From a virus: a stretch of DNA of 61,553 nucleotides. This document shows, one piece after another, positions 24,378 through 31,829 of this stretch (positions are counted from its first letter, which is position 1; the number at the start of each line of letters is the position of its first letter). The DNA lies in IMG/VR virus record IMGVR_UViG_3300020147_000004, positions 1 to 61,553 of that record. One strand, given 5' to 3'. Both the position numbers and the translations under genes were made by a program. The notes beneath the pieces were generated by a model. That model searched no databases. It saw nothing but the letters and a program-made list of their open reading frames with translations, and had not been told where the DNA came from.

Positions 24378-25232
24378 TCATTCGGCTGCGCCTGGTAGTT
24401 CCAGGCCGAGAGACTCGAGGTCGTCGTCTTCGGTCATCATCCACGCCGGCAGCTGCGCATCCATTTCGCAACCGTTCGCGTAGCCGGGCCACTCGCGCCT
24501 GTGCTCACACTCGACGAGCCGGATGAGCATCGACCGGTACTCCTCGCGGCCCTTATCGAGCACCTCGTTCGTCATGTTGTAGACGACCACGTCATGCGGC
24601 TCCTCGAACTCGACCGCGACGACCTTTGACTTCGGGTCGGAGCCCGGAACCGCCGCCTTGAATCCGTCCAGGTAGAACGCCTTTTGCGCGTGGTAGAGGA
24701 GTCGAGCGGCCGACCGCCAAAATGCGAACGACTCGATGTTCGCTGCGCCCTTCAGATCCACGACCACGTCGGACGGGTCTTGTGACACCCAGTCGAGTCG
24801 GCCCTTGCAGCGAACTCCCGTCTCCGTGTCATCCCAGACGATTGTAACCTCGGGGTGACCCGCCTCGAGGTACCGCATTGCGCAAGCGTCCCGGCGGACA
24901 GCGTCGCGAATGGCGATGGCCGTCTTGTACTCGTCGGTCTTGATGATCTGCTTGCCGTCGTTGGCAGCCTGGAACTCCTTCCACTTCTTGCCGGCGCGTC
25001 GCTTGCCGCTGAAGAGCGCGTAGTCGATCATGAATCGCTCGGGCTCCAGAACGGCGGTGTGCGCAGCGGTCCCGAGCCGCATGTTCTTTGTCGAGGGGCG
25101 TGGGCTCTTTAGCCGGTGTCGGTAGCGCCGCGGCGACGTGAGGATCTCCTTCAGCGAGGAGAAGTTCACGGCCTGGATGGTCGCGTAGTCCACGGCACCG
25201 CTGAGATAGAGACCCGGCTTGACCTCAGTCAT
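24378..25232 (-). CDS. RecE / exonuclease VIII-type nuclease (PD-(D/E)XK), 284 aa
   Basis: Family landmarks are an N-terminal SLKEIL-SPRRY stretch, GTAAHTAVLEP, and the nuclease core GRLDW ... VVDLKG with the catalytic Asp and Lys, then HAQKAFYLDGF. This is the 5'-3' exonuclease type (exonuclease VIII C-terminal domain) that makes single-stranded ends for phage recombination. No RecT-like annealing gene is recognised beside it; the 135-residue protein downstream could take that place. The ATG at 25232 overlaps the upstream 57-residue gene. Confidence 0.88.
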   Translation of the reverse strand: MTEVKPGLYLSGAVDYATIQAVNFSSLKEILTSPRRYRHRLKSPRPSTKNMRLGTAAHTAVLEPERFMIDYALFSGKRRAGKKWKEFQAANDGKQIIKTDEYKTAIAIRDAVRRDACAMRYLEAGHPEVTIVWDDTETGVRCKGRLDWVSQDPSDVVVDLKGAANIESFAFWRSAARLLYHAQKAFYLDGFKAAVPGSDPKSKVVAVEFEEPHDVVVYNMTNEVLDKGREEYRSMLIRLVECEHRREWPGYANGCEMDAQLPAWMMTEDDDLESLGLELPGAAE

Positions 25233-25402
25233 TGCTCCTCCACGGCCACCGAGACCTCGCGGTTCACAACGATCCATTCCGAGCCGTCGGCTGGCACCCG
25301 CTCACGTGCAAGCCGCTCAGCTTCGCGCGGGTTTTGAGCCTCGACTTCGATGCTCAGCACCGATTCGACGACTCGGACAATTTGGACTCGATGCGGTTGC
25401 AT
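25229..25402 (-). CDS. Small early protein, 57 aa
   Basis: ATG 25402 to TGA 25229, overlapping the exonuclease start in an ATGA. It is a beta-alpha-beta type small protein with mostly G/C third positions. No family recognised. It fills the gap between two coupled genes, which supports it. Confidence 0.62.
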   Translation of the reverse strand: MQPHRVQIVRVVESVLSIEVEAQNPREAERLARERVPADGSEWIVVNREVSVAVEEQ

Positions 25403-25408
25403 GACTGT

Positions 25409-25630
25409 TCAGGTGCCTCTCTCCCAGAAGCGGGTACCTAATTCCGTCGTGACCCTCTTCGTCAGTTGGGCGTCGTGATAGTCAACCTCCCGCTGCTCCC
25501 GCATCTCCCGGACGATGATCTCGATTCGCTCGAGCTCGCGGCCGGCCGCTTCGGCATCGCCTTGCACCGTGAATCGCGCGAGACGATTGGCCGCGCGGGC
25601 GAGGCGGTCGGCGAGGGTCGGGGAGATCAC
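25409..25630 (-). CDS. Small helical early protein, 73 aa
   Basis: The GTG overlaps the upstream TGA (GTGA). The whole protein is a charged helical hairpin or coiled coil (Arg/Glu/Ala/Leu). No family recognised. Confidence 0.66.
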   Translation of the reverse strand: MISPTLADRLARAANRLARFTVQGDAEAAGRELERIEIIVREMREQREVDYHDAQLTKRVTTELGTRFWERGT

Positions 25631-25860
25631 GACTTCCTCCAGGTGGAGGCCAGGTGCACCGCGAACCTCGCGTGCACTCCCCTCGCGATCAACTCGTCGT
25701 AAATGTGCCCAGCCTCCACGAGCCGCTCGCCGAGCACATTCCAGTGCTCCTCGCAGAAGGTGACCTCCGTGCCGTCGCCCATGTCCACGCCATGCCGCGG
25801 ATGGTGAACACACGCGATGCACTGGGGCTTGATGGCCAACTCCTTCCTGCGCGGGCTCAT
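25627..25860 (-). CDS. Small Cys/His zinc-binding-type early protein, 77 aa
   Basis: Residues 14-40 have CIAC-HHPRH ... CEEHW, a Cys2-His type arrangement for one metal. The C-terminal half is helical. The ATG is coupled by overlap to both neighbours. Confidence 0.66.
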   Translation of the reverse strand: MSPRRKELAIKPQCIACVHHPRHGVDMGDGTEVTFCEEHWNVLGERLVEAGHIYDELIARGVHARFAVHLASTWRKS

Positions 25861-26087
25861 GGTCTCCGACGCCTCTCGCTAACTCGCCTCCTGAGCTCAC
25901 CGAGGACGAGCTCCCGCGCAGCCTTCGAGTACGGCGTGGAGTCGGCCGCGTCGAACAGTGACTGCCACAGCGCGTCACTTTGCTTCTCGACGTGAGCCAG
26001 GATGGCAGCCGGGCTACCCGCCAGCATCGCATCGAGCTCCCGCAAGACGCGGTTAGCATGCTGAAATACATCGGCACCCCGGCCCAT
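25857..26087 (-). CDS. Small helical early protein, 76 aa
   Basis: The ATG at 26087 shares a base with the upstream TGA (TGATG). It is helical throughout with a basic Arg-rich C-terminus. No family recognised. Confidence 0.64.
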   Translation of the reverse strand: MGRGADVFQHANRVLRELDAMLAGSPAAILAHVEKQSDALWQSLFDAADSTPYSKAARELVLGELRRRVSERRRRP

Positions 26088-26302
26088 CACCGGAGCTCCC
26101 TTCGCGGGTCGAGCTTGTCCATCAGATCGCACGCAGCCGCCTGTCCCTCGTGGACAGCGACGAACCCCTTCGACACAGTGAGCACGCACCAGCGCATCAG
26201 CTTCAGCTCAGTTGCGCTCAAGCTGGCAATCTGCTCACGAAGGTAACTCTCGCTCTCGGCGGCGCTCGCCAGCGGCGGTGGTAGATCGAATGGTTCGCTC
26301 AC
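26087..26302 (-). CDS. Small early protein, 71 aa
   Basis: An acidic, Pro-rich N-terminus is followed by helical segments. It overlaps both neighbours by a few bases. No family recognised. Confidence 0.64.
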   Translation of the reverse strand: MSEPFDLPPPLASAAESESYLREQIASLSATELKLMRWCVLTVSKGFVAVHEGQAAACDLMDKLDPRRELR

Positions 26303-26523
26303 CTCGGCCTCCCTTCCAACACCCGAATCAACACATACAGGACAGCCTGCTCCGACGGCGGCACGTGCGGCTGCTCCATGCGTGCCCGAAGCAGCTCCTC
26401 CAGCGCCCGCAGCGTTACGTCGGAGGCGTGGGTGGCGAGGGCGTCAACGCAATCCTCTACGGGCGCTCGAACCGCGGCGATCGGCGTGAGCCACTGGATT
26501 GCGGCGTCGCGGAGGGTGGTCAT
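26299..26523 (-). CDS. Small helical early protein, 74 aa
   Basis: The ATG at 26523 overlaps the upstream TGA; the 17-residue Arg-rich extension is rejected. It has two or three amphipathic helices. No family recognised. Confidence 0.64.
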   Translation of the reverse strand: MTTLRDAAIQWLTPIAAVRAPVEDCVDALATHASDVTLRALEELLRARMEQPHVPPSEQAVLYVLIRVLEGRPR

Positions 26524-26867
26524 GGCTCGTTCCTTTCGAGTCGGTCGATGCATCGCTCTAGGCGCTCGGCCCAATCCTCAGCGCGAGGGTCACTGATTAC
26601 GGTCGTGCCGAATCCGAAGCCCGGAGCCGCCGCAGCCAGTGTGCCGCCAAGAGTGCAGTGCGGCGCCGGATGCAGAACCTTCGGCCATGCCACGCACGCT
26701 TCCTTGTGGCGCACCCGCTCCTCCTCGGTCGAGGCTTCCGGGTCAGGCGCAAAGTCGTTTGGGTCACCGCCGAGGAAGAACCCGTAGTGGGTATCTTCGG
26801 CCGCAACGCGAATGTCGGAGAGCAGCTCGCGCAGCTCCTCGATCGCTTCATCGTGGCGCTCGCTCAC
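26520..26867 (-). CDS. Hypothetical early protein, 115 aa
   Basis: The GTG overlaps the TGA of the 51-residue membrane protein (GTGA). A helical acidic N-terminus is followed by a Gly-rich segment and a charged C-terminal helix. No family recognised. Confidence 0.65.
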   Translation of the reverse strand: MSERHDEAIEELRELLSDIRVAAEDTHYGFFLGGDPNDFAPDPEASTEEERVRHKEACVAWPKVLHPAPHCTLGGTLAAAAPGFGFGTTVISDPRAEDWAERLERCIDRLERNEP

Positions 26868-27019
26868 GGCTCCCCCCAAGGCACCGGGTCAATCCCCGTC
26901 CCGACGGCAGCCAGCAACCCGACCGCCGCCGCGATGAACAGCACCGCCAGAATCAAGCTGCGGCGATCGCGCCACACGGTGCACACCGCGTCCCAGGCGA
27001 AGAAGTAGAACCAGCCCAT
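26864..27019 (-). CDS. Small single-span membrane protein, 51 aa
   Basis: It starts at ATG 27019, sharing a base with the upstream stop, and ends in the GTGA start of the next gene. An aromatic N-terminus and a basic patch are followed by one ~22-residue transmembrane helix. The function is unknown. Confidence 0.66.
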   Translation of the reverse strand: MGWFYFFAWDAVCTVWRDRRSLILAVLFIAAAVGLLAAVGTGIDPVPWGEP

Positions 27020-27288
27020 CACAACCTCACGAACAGATGGAAAACCAGGGTGCCGCCGTGAAGCTGAAACGTTCCGACGTAATCAGCCTCCGCCGTCAGG
27101 CCCGAAGCATCGTGCCCAGTGCCGCGCATGGCGAACCGCCGTGTCTCCATCTCCGCCTCTTCATTCACGAGAGCCCAGACGCACGGTTGATTGCCCTGCG
27201 TTTGGACACACAGCAGCCGAGCGCCTCGCGGCATCTCGATTGTGAACTCGTCCCGCATCGGGAGAGTGAACTTCCAGATCGTTGCCAT
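27019..27288 (-). CDS. Small conserved-type phage protein, 89 aa
   Basis: The MATIWKFTLPM start and the TQGNQPCVWALVNEE and YVGTFQLHGG-LVFHLF segments give an all-beta small protein. This type is common in phages, starting with a WKF(P/L)L strand. The function is not established. The ATG at 27288 shares a base with the upstream TGA. Confidence 0.74.
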   Translation of the reverse strand: MATIWKFTLPMRDEFTIEMPRGARLLCVQTQGNQPCVWALVNEEAEMETRRFAMRGTGHDASGLTAEADYVGTFQLHGGTLVFHLFVRL

Positions 27289-27503
27289 CAATACCCCTCC
27301 ACGAGCTCCCGCTCGTCTTCAGTCAGCCCGTCACTCGTCATCCGAAATTCCCCGTCAACGCAGTCCGCATCGACCGCGTCGCCGAGCAGTTGTTGTCCAC
27401 ACAGGCCACCTGGCTCCGTGCGGTAGAACGCGAGTGCTTCCGCGAACGCGTCGAAGCGGCGCACATTCCTCAGGCAGTAGCCGTAGCGGACGCGGTAGGT
27501 CAT
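27288..27503 (-). CDS. Small early protein, 71 aa
   Basis: The ATG at 27503 is coupled by overlap to the upstream gene. It is a basic Tyr-rich N-terminus with an acidic C-terminal tail. No family recognised. Confidence 0.64.
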   Translation of the reverse strand: MTYRVRYGYCLRNVRRFDAFAEALAFYRTEPGGLCGQQLLGDAVDADCVDGEFRMTSDGLTEDERELVEGY

Positions 27504-27631
27504 CGGCGCCTCGCAATCTCCGCATAGCCGAACGCAACGCGCAGCAGCGCAGGTCCGAGCGTGCGCAGAACAAGTCGCCGCACCTCTACTACTGGGCTCC
27601 AGTAGCCGAACACGCAGAGGCCGGCGCTCAC
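27500..27631 (-). CDS. Small basic early protein, 43 aa
   Basis: The GTG overlaps the upstream TGA (GTGA) and its stop overlaps the next ATG. It is hydrophobic-basic and helical, possibly membrane-associated. It is short, so support rests on coupling. Confidence 0.5.
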   Translation of the reverse strand: MSAGLCVFGYWSPVVEVRRLVLRTLGPALLRVAFGYAEIARRR

Positions 27632-27957
27632 GACGCCACCCTTTCCCTCTCCCGCCGCGCTTGCAGGCGCTTGGCGGCAATCGGCCTCTCCCCGACAACG
27701 CGCCGGAGCTTGCGGCCCAGTTTGAACATCCACATGGACAGACCCCAAGCGCTCCCGCTGACGCGGACGATGCGACCGTCGCGAGTGACGACGCGCCAGC
27801 CCTCAGTGGGCGGCTGGTAGCAGCGGCCACGCTTGAAGAGCACCGGGGAAGCGAGGTCGATTCGGTACCCAGCGAGCTTCAGCGCCTTGTTCAGCGACGC
27901 ACCGTCGTCCAGCGCGAGGCAGCCGATGAGGGCGCGGGTGGAGGGGGTGTGTTTCAC
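27628..27957 (-). CDS. Basic early protein, 109 aa
   Basis: The GTG overlaps the upstream TGA. It is strongly basic in its last 40 residues, with a beta-type centre. No family recognised; nucleic-acid binding is possible from charge alone. Confidence 0.64.
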   Translation of the reverse strand: MKHTPSTRALIGCLALDDGASLNKALKLAGYRIDLASPVLFKRGRCYQPPTEGWRVVTRDGRIVRVSGSAWGLSMWMFKLGRKLRRVVGERPIAAKRLQARRERERVAS

Positions 27958-28379
27958 GACGCCACCTTCGAGCTCGGGTCTGGGAAGTGCGTGACGCTCG
28001 CCACCTTTGCCTTCATGGCCAATTGCATCCGGTGAACAGGGTCCAAGCCGGGGCCGGAAGCGCCACGCGCAGCCGCTACCCCGCCATCACCTACGATCAC
28101 AATATCGATGCGAGGCGGCTCGATGTGAACGAGCGGCATCTGCTGCCCCGCCGCCTTCTTGGTGAACTTCTTGCGTCCGCCGCCACGGAGACCGGTGCGT
28201 AGAAACCAGTCGTCCTTGTCGATCGTGTAGGCGCCAGGACCGGTCCGATGCACGCCGTCATCGTGCTCATGCGGCTTGTCGCCTCCCTCGTGCGAGTGGG
28301 AAAACTTGTTCAGCCACGTCTTGTGCGCGTTCGGACCACTGATGATGTAGTGCTCGTGCACTTCGAGTTTCGCGCTCAC
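27954..28379 (-). CDS. His/Gly-rich early protein, 141 aa
   Basis: The GTG overlaps the upstream TGA. Notable is a His cluster (FSHSHEGGDKPHEHDDGVH) near residues 26-45 that could bind metal, followed by a Gly/Lys-rich stretch. No family recognised. Confidence 0.66.
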   Translation of the reverse strand: MSAKLEVHEHYIISGPNAHKTWLNKFSHSHEGGDKPHEHDDGVHRTGPGAYTIDKDDWFLRTGLRGGGRKKFTKKAAGQQMPLVHIEPPRIDIVIVGDGGVAAARGASGPGLDPVHRMQLAMKAKVASVTHFPDPSSKVAS

Positions 28380-28714
28380 GACCGGCCCTCTTCGGCGGCG
28401 ATGGCGCGAGCGGCGCGGGCCTTCTGCGCAGAAACGCCAAGCTCATCGTAGCGATCGAGGCCAATACGACCGATCGCCTCTCTTCGTGCGGCGGCGAAGT
28501 GGTGTCTGCACTTCCGCCGAAACGCGCCGTCACGCTTGGCGAGCGACGCGAGGCAGCGCTTGCAGGTGACGCTGACGCGATGCTCAACAAACCACATCAT
28601 GTAGCCGCCTTCAGTCCGCTTATCGGCACCGCATGCCGCCGCCGACCCTATGCGGATATGTCGCGGCACAGCCCGGCGGCCGGCACCGTCGTCCTTCGTT
28701 TCGCGTCGGCTCAC
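28376..28714 (-). CDS. Hypothetical early protein with Cys/His cluster, 112 aa
   Basis: The GTG overlaps the TGA of the first gene of the operon. Residues 51-73 have C-x2-C ... C-x-H-H, a possible zinc site, followed by charged helices. The long upstream extension of the frame is rejected. No family recognised. Confidence 0.62.
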   Translation of the reverse strand: MSRRETKDDGAGRRAVPRHIRIGSAAACGADKRTEGGYMMWFVEHRVSVTCKRCLASLAKRDGAFRRKCRHHFAAARREAIGRIGLDRYDELGVSAQKARAARAIAAEEGRS

Positions 28715-28977
28715 GACACCACCTCCACAAACCCACCGATCCAAAACGACACCCCATCCTCGTCCGCGTCGTCGCAGCCGAACGTCCCGCTCTCCGTGAT
28801 CCGGTAACCCTCGGGCAGCGCCGCCTCCGCCTGCTCCTCCGACAGGAACGGGCCGTCGCGGTCGCCGTCGCGCCAGGCGAGCCACACGAGGCCGGTCGGC
28901 AGCTTCGGCGGGGTCAGGTAAACGCGTTCGATCGGGGCAAGGTCGGCGGCAGTGGCTGGGCGCGTTGGGGTGTTCAT
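28711..28977 (-). CDS. First protein of the leftward early operon, 88 aa
   Basis: The ATG at 28977 has a GGAGA ribosome site and lies about 17 bases after the predicted transcription start of the leftward promoter. It is an acidic beta-type small protein with a Trp-rich C-terminus. In lambda-like phages this place often holds antitermination or regulatory genes, but no such motif is seen here. Confidence 0.68.
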   Translation of the reverse strand: MNTPTRPATAADLAPIERVYLTPPKLPTGLVWLAWRDGDRDGPFLSEEQAEAALPEGYRITESGTFGCDDADEDGVSFWIGGFVEVVS

Positions 28978-28993
28978 TGGGTCTCCGTGCTGA

Positions 28994-29040
28994 CCAGCCC
29001 ATCCTGAGTCATATGACATTCAGTGTCAAGTGACTCGCAA
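28994..29040 (-). promoter_or_regulatory. Leftward early promoter with two operator sites
   Basis: Read on the minus strand, TTGACA is followed by a 17-bp gap and CAGGAT. Two operator-like GTCA-N2-TGAC sites (29008-29017 and 29025-29034) lie exactly 17 bp apart and overlap the promoter elements. The arrangement is the same as in the rightward promoter at 29.75 kb. Repression of the leftward operon by the nearby repressor is inferred. Confidence 0.72.
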
Positions 29041-29175
29041 TGTGTCCAGCAAAATAGGCCCGCCGGCCGCTGCGAGCACATCCGGACCCTTGGGGCGCCG
29101 TGCCCCAGTGGCTCGCCCTAAACCCCCGTCCCGCGTCTAGACGCGCTGGCCCGGGCGTTGCAAGTTTCCCCGTAA
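29041..29175. other. Intergenic spacer upstream of the 74-aa gene
   Basis: About 135 GC-rich bases. I see no open reading frame, clear promoter or terminator in it. Confidence 0.4.
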
Positions 29176-29400
29176 ATGCAGGGGGCTTTCGTAGAAATCA
29201 GTCGTGTCGGCGAGCGTTGGATGGCGAAGGTCTACGGCCTTCGGAAATCCGGTGCTGTCGAACTTGTGGCCGAGGTGATCGGCGAGTGGTCCCTAGTGGA
29301 GCTAGTCGCTAACCGCTCAGGGTTACTTCTCGCCAGGACGGACGGACGCGCTGAGCTCGTCGAGCTGCTCCGCGCGAATGGGTGCCGAATCTCGACGTAG
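29176..29400 (+). CDS. Hypothetical immunity-region protein, 74 aa
   Basis: The ATG lies in the spacer downstream of the leftward operators. It is a balanced alpha/beta small protein with no DNA-binding motif visible. It overlaps the 3' end of the convergent repressor gene by 78 bases, so it could influence that gene's expression. No family recognised. Confidence 0.55.
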   Translation: MQGAFVEISRVGERWMAKVYGLRKSGAVELVAEVIGEWSLVELVANRSGLLLARTDGRAELVELLRANGCRIST

Positions 29401-29703
29401 GCGGCGCGGCTGCTGCTCCGGCGGTGATTCATTGGCCAGCAAGTAGCCCACCGACACGCCGAGCTCGCGCGCGAGTCTAACTGCCGTGAGTGCTGTCATC
29501 CCGCGGACGCGGATGCCGCGTTCTAACCTAGAGGTATTGATCGAGAGCTCCGTCGGACCCTTGTCGGTATTCGACGTGCGGGCAGCCGTCAGTCGCTCCG
29601 GGAACCCGCGAAGCTCCTCGGGCACGTCTGGCGCCTCGGACTTCGTCGGCTTGCGCCTCGTTTGAGCAGCGCGCGGCATCAACCCCATCTTGTCACCTGA
29701 CAT
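29323..29703 (-). CDS. CI-like repressor with Xre-type HTH, 126 aa
   Basis: Residues ~35-95 form a Cro/C1-type helix-turn-helix (FPERLTAAR ... LSINTSRLERGIRVRG ... VRLARELGVSVGYLL). There is no C-terminal peptidase or dimerisation domain like that of lambda CI; the remaining ~30 residues are charged. It is divergent from the Cro-like gene. Its own start codon lies on the GTCA-CC-TGAC site, which suggests autoregulation. Likely lysogeny repressor. Upstream or internal starts are possible because the N-terminal 30 residues are low in complexity. Confidence 0.78.
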   Translation of the reverse strand: MSGDKMGLMPRAAQTRRKPTKSEAPDVPEELRGFPERLTAARTSNTDKGPTELSINTSRLERGIRVRGMTALTAVRLARELGVSVGYLLANESPPEQQPRRLRRDSAPIRAEQLDELSASVRPGEK

Positions 29704-29772
29704 TCGGAGCTGTCACCCCCGCCCCCAGAATGGCACTTGACTTTCAATGTCACGTGACTCACGATGCGGTGA
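29692..29772 (+). promoter_or_regulatory. Rightward early promoter and operators of the immunity switch
   Basis: Sites GTCA-CC-TGAC (29692-29701), GGCA-CT-TGAC (29732-29741, one mismatch) and GTCA-CG-TGAC (29749-29758) are visible; the last two starts are 17 bp apart, exactly as on the left. Promoter elements are TTGACT (29737-29742), a 17-bp gap and CACGAT (29760-29765). The promoter sequence matches the leftward one over most of its length. The predicted transcription start falls near 29772. Confidence 0.72.
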
Positions 29773-29773
29773 C

Positions 29774-30043
29774 GTGAAACCTCGCACCGGAGACAACAGA
29801 GGGGCCCAGCGGCTCCGTGAGCTTTTCCCAGAGCGCAGCGCCAAGCGGCTCGCGGACCAGGTGGGCGTGGACCAGTCCGTTGCTGGCCGGTGGCGCTCAG
29901 GCGACCGCTCACCAGAGCCAAAGAACCGCGCGAAACTCGAGGAGCTGTACGGCATCGGCTGGCGGCTCTGGGACATTCGGCTCAAGGAGGAGGAGCCCGC
30001 CTCCGAGCGCACGCCCGTCCCCGGAAAGTCCGGTGCCGCGTGA
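29774..30043 (+). CDS. Cro-like HTH regulator, 89 aa
   Basis: Residues ~15-65 form a helix-turn-helix (AKRLADQVGVDQSVAGRWRSG with the recognition-helix spacing), followed by YGIGWRLWD, typical of small Cro/C1-type proteins. It is the first gene of the rightward operon, divergent from the repressor. The GTG at 29774 is preferred because the predicted promoter starts transcription at about 29772, giving a leaderless or nearly leaderless mRNA. An ATG at 29747 is possible if another promoter is used. Confidence 0.7.
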   Translation: MKPRTGDNRGAQRLRELFPERSAKRLADQVGVDQSVAGRWRSGDRSPEPKNRAKLEELYGIGWRLWDIRLKEEEPASERTPVPGKSGAA

Positions 30044-30252
30044 CGCTCGAAGAGGCTCGAGTCCAACTCGCCGCCTGGCTCGTGGAAGAGCCGGGGAGGT
30101 ACTACGAGCGAAGCTTTTACGCTGACGGTCGCGTCGTTCGCATCGAGCTCCACGACGCGTACGACCTTGGCGTGGTGTTCATGTCCGGCGCTTTCGCCGA
30201 CGAGCCTTCCGCCATCCTCTCCGCGCTCGAGCGGGCGAAGGGGCTCAAGTGA
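30040..30252 (+). CDS. Small early protein, 70 aa
   Basis: The GTG overlaps the Cro-like stop (GTGA). It is an alpha-beta-alpha small acidic protein with no motif recognised. Confidence 0.68.
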   Translation: MTLEEARVQLAAWLVEEPGRYYERSFYADGRVVRIELHDAYDLGVVFMSGAFADEPSAILSALERAKGLK

Positions 30253-30608
30253 GCGACGCAATTCTTCGCGCGCGCCTCGCAGCTGTCGAAGCTGAACGGC
30301 AAGCGCTCCAGTCCGAGATCCGCGCTCTCCCTCCGGTGATGGCTCGTAGGTCAATGCGAGAGGTAGACGAGAGCAAGTCGCGTACCGCGTTCGTTTCGTG
30401 GGTGAACGACCGGCGCGCAATGCAGCTCAGCCTGCGCGCGATCGCCGACTCGTTGAACGACATCGACGTGCACTTCCTCGTGGATCTCTGCGAAGGGAAA
30501 CGGCGCATTCCATCGTGGATTTGGCCCGTGATGGCACGCGTTGATCTCGCTGCGTTTCACCGCGCAACGCTGTGTTGGCAACCCACCGAGTTCGGGAAGA
30601 CGGGCTGA
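30249..30608 (+). CDS. Hypothetical early protein, 119 aa
   Basis: The GTG overlaps the preceding TGA. A helical N-terminal 40 residues are followed by a segment (SLRAIADSLNDIDVHFLVDLCEGKRRIPSW) that has some helix-turn-helix spacing. Regulation is possible but not shown. Confidence 0.66.
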   Translation: MSDAILRARLAAVEAERQALQSEIRALPPVMARRSMREVDESKSRTAFVSWVNDRRAMQLSLRAIADSLNDIDVHFLVDLCEGKRRIPSWIWPVMARVDLAAFHRATLCWQPTEFGKTG

Positions 30609-30736
30609 TGGCTGAACAGCCGTTGATCCAAATTGGCCAACAAGGCCAACTAAACCGATTGCGTATGTGCGCACCGTCATGCTGCGCGGATTGGCGCCGC
30701 TGCGCATTCGTAACCCTCGCGGGTGTGCAGGGCTGA
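30608..30736 (+). CDS. Very small Cys-rich protein, 42 aa
   Basis: The ATG shares a base with the upstream TGA (TGATG). The protein has a CAPSCCADWRRC cluster. It is too short for a family call. It is accepted because of coupling and because the next gene follows after 2 bases. Confidence 0.45.
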   Translation: MAEQPLIQIGQQGQLNRLRMCAPSCCADWRRCAFVTLAGVQG

Positions 30737-30738
30737 AC

Positions 30739-30864
30739 ATGAAAAAGCGCCACCACGTTCTCATCGTCGCAGCCCTCCCGCTCGTCACCGTCGCCGCGTT
30801 CGGTCTCCTCTGCATCGCCGGGACGGTCGAGGCGATCGATGCGTGGGGGAGGGTCAGGCGATGA
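30739..30864 (+). CDS. Small membrane peptide, 41 aa
   Basis: A basic start (MKKRHH) is followed by one transmembrane helix of ~22 residues and a short tail. The ribosome site is weak. The role is unknown. Confidence 0.55.
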   Translation: MKKRHHVLIVAALPLVTVAAFGLLCIAGTVEAIDAWGRVRR

Positions 30865-31175
30865 TCTGCGCTGCCTGCTTCCGGGACCCGAGCGGGGTTT
30901 GCGAGACGTGTGTCGGTCAGTGCGTGGCGCTGGTCCAACGCATAGCCGAGGCGAACCGTGCGGCGCGGGGGCCTGCCGATGCAGTTTCACGTCGAGCCTA
31001 CGACGCTTTGCTCCTCGAGGTGAAGCGCATGCAAACGCAGCTCATCGGTGCGCAGGCAACAGCCGACTTCGCCGCCAACCAGCTCGGGCAGGACTACGAG
31101 GCCACGCAGACATTTCTCCGCATCTCGCGAATCTGCTCGATAGGGCTGAACGGGCCGGACAAGGAGCGGACGTGA
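30861..31175 (+). CDS. Hypothetical protein with N-terminal Cys pairs, 104 aa
   Basis: The ATG overlaps the preceding stop. CAAC and CETC within the first 20 residues form a small zinc-knuckle pattern; the rest is helical coiled coil. No family recognised. Confidence 0.66.
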   Translation: MICAACFRDPSGVCETCVGQCVALVQRIAEANRAARGPADAVSRRAYDALLLEVKRMQTQLIGAQATADFAANQLGQDYEATQTFLRISRICSIGLNGPDKERT

Positions 31176-31492
31176 CCCAGCCCAAGTTCGGCCACTACCT
31201 CCGTGCGTCACGCCTCGGGTTCAGGTGGGTGCGCGCAATCGACCGGTACGTCCGCGTCTGCGATTGGGGCGACAACTGGGTTGTTGAGACCTGCACGCCG
31301 GAAGCAATCCTCGGCAAGGTCGAGAACCGCGAGTTCCGCTGCTGGTGGGAAGGCGAGTACGGCGCTCGACTCGAGAAGCTCGTCCCGGCGCTCTTCGACT
31401 TTCAGGTTCTATCTCGAGCCCACACGATCATCGTCGTGGACAACGACGGCAACCGCGTGCGGCGGCCGGGGACTTGCGAGGAGGCAACGTGA
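31172..31492 (+). CDS. Hypothetical early protein, 106 aa
   Basis: The GTG overlaps the preceding TGA. It is a Trp/Tyr-rich alpha/beta protein with a basic C-terminus. No family recognised. Confidence 0.66.
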   Translation: MTQPKFGHYLRASRLGFRWVRAIDRYVRVCDWGDNWVVETCTPEAILGKVENREFRCWWEGEYGARLEKLVPALFDFQVLSRAHTIIVVDNDGNRVRRPGTCEEAT

Positions 31493-31599
31493 CCATGGCC
31501 CTCCGCCTCTTCGTCCTCGCCGCTCTCGGCCTGTCCCTCGGCTCTGCGGGATTCGCGGTTTGGAAGGTCGGGGAGATGAGGGCGGAGGTGCGGAAGTGA
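31489..31599 (+). CDS. Small membrane peptide, 36 aa
   Basis: The start is GTG 31489, or ATG 31495 just after; AGGAGG lies 4 and 10 bases before them. It is one transmembrane helix with a short charged tail. Confidence 0.55.
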   Translation: MTMALRLFVLAALGLSLGSAGFAVWKVGEMRAEVRK

Positions 31600-31829
31600 G
31601 CCGCCGCCACGACAACAAGCGGGCTGCGCGGATGTCTCGTTGGCTTCGTCACGAACTCGTCCATGCTGCCGGCTGCTCGTTCGGCGGCAATGTGCCCGTC
31701 GCGCACATCTGCGAACTCGACGACCTCGTGCTGGACGAGATCGAAGCTCTTGGGCTGGAGCCTCGCCGTGTGTCCGTGCCGCGATCGCTACGCTGGCAGC
31801 TCGGTCGGTTCATCGGAGGTGCCCAGTGA
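31596..31829 (+). CDS. Small early protein, 77 aa
   Basis: The GTG overlaps the preceding stop. It has a basic N-terminus, an HELVH segment that could be chance, and a helical rest. No family recognised. Confidence 0.62.
   Translation: MSRRHDNKRAARMSRWLRHELVHAAGCSFGGNVPVAHICELDDLVLDEIEALGLEPRRVSVPRSLRWQLGRFIGGAQ

Noticed and set aside
29747-29773. Upstream ATG start for the Cro-like gene
   Set aside because: It lies inside the predicted promoter and operator, before the expected transcription start, so it would not be in the mRNA.
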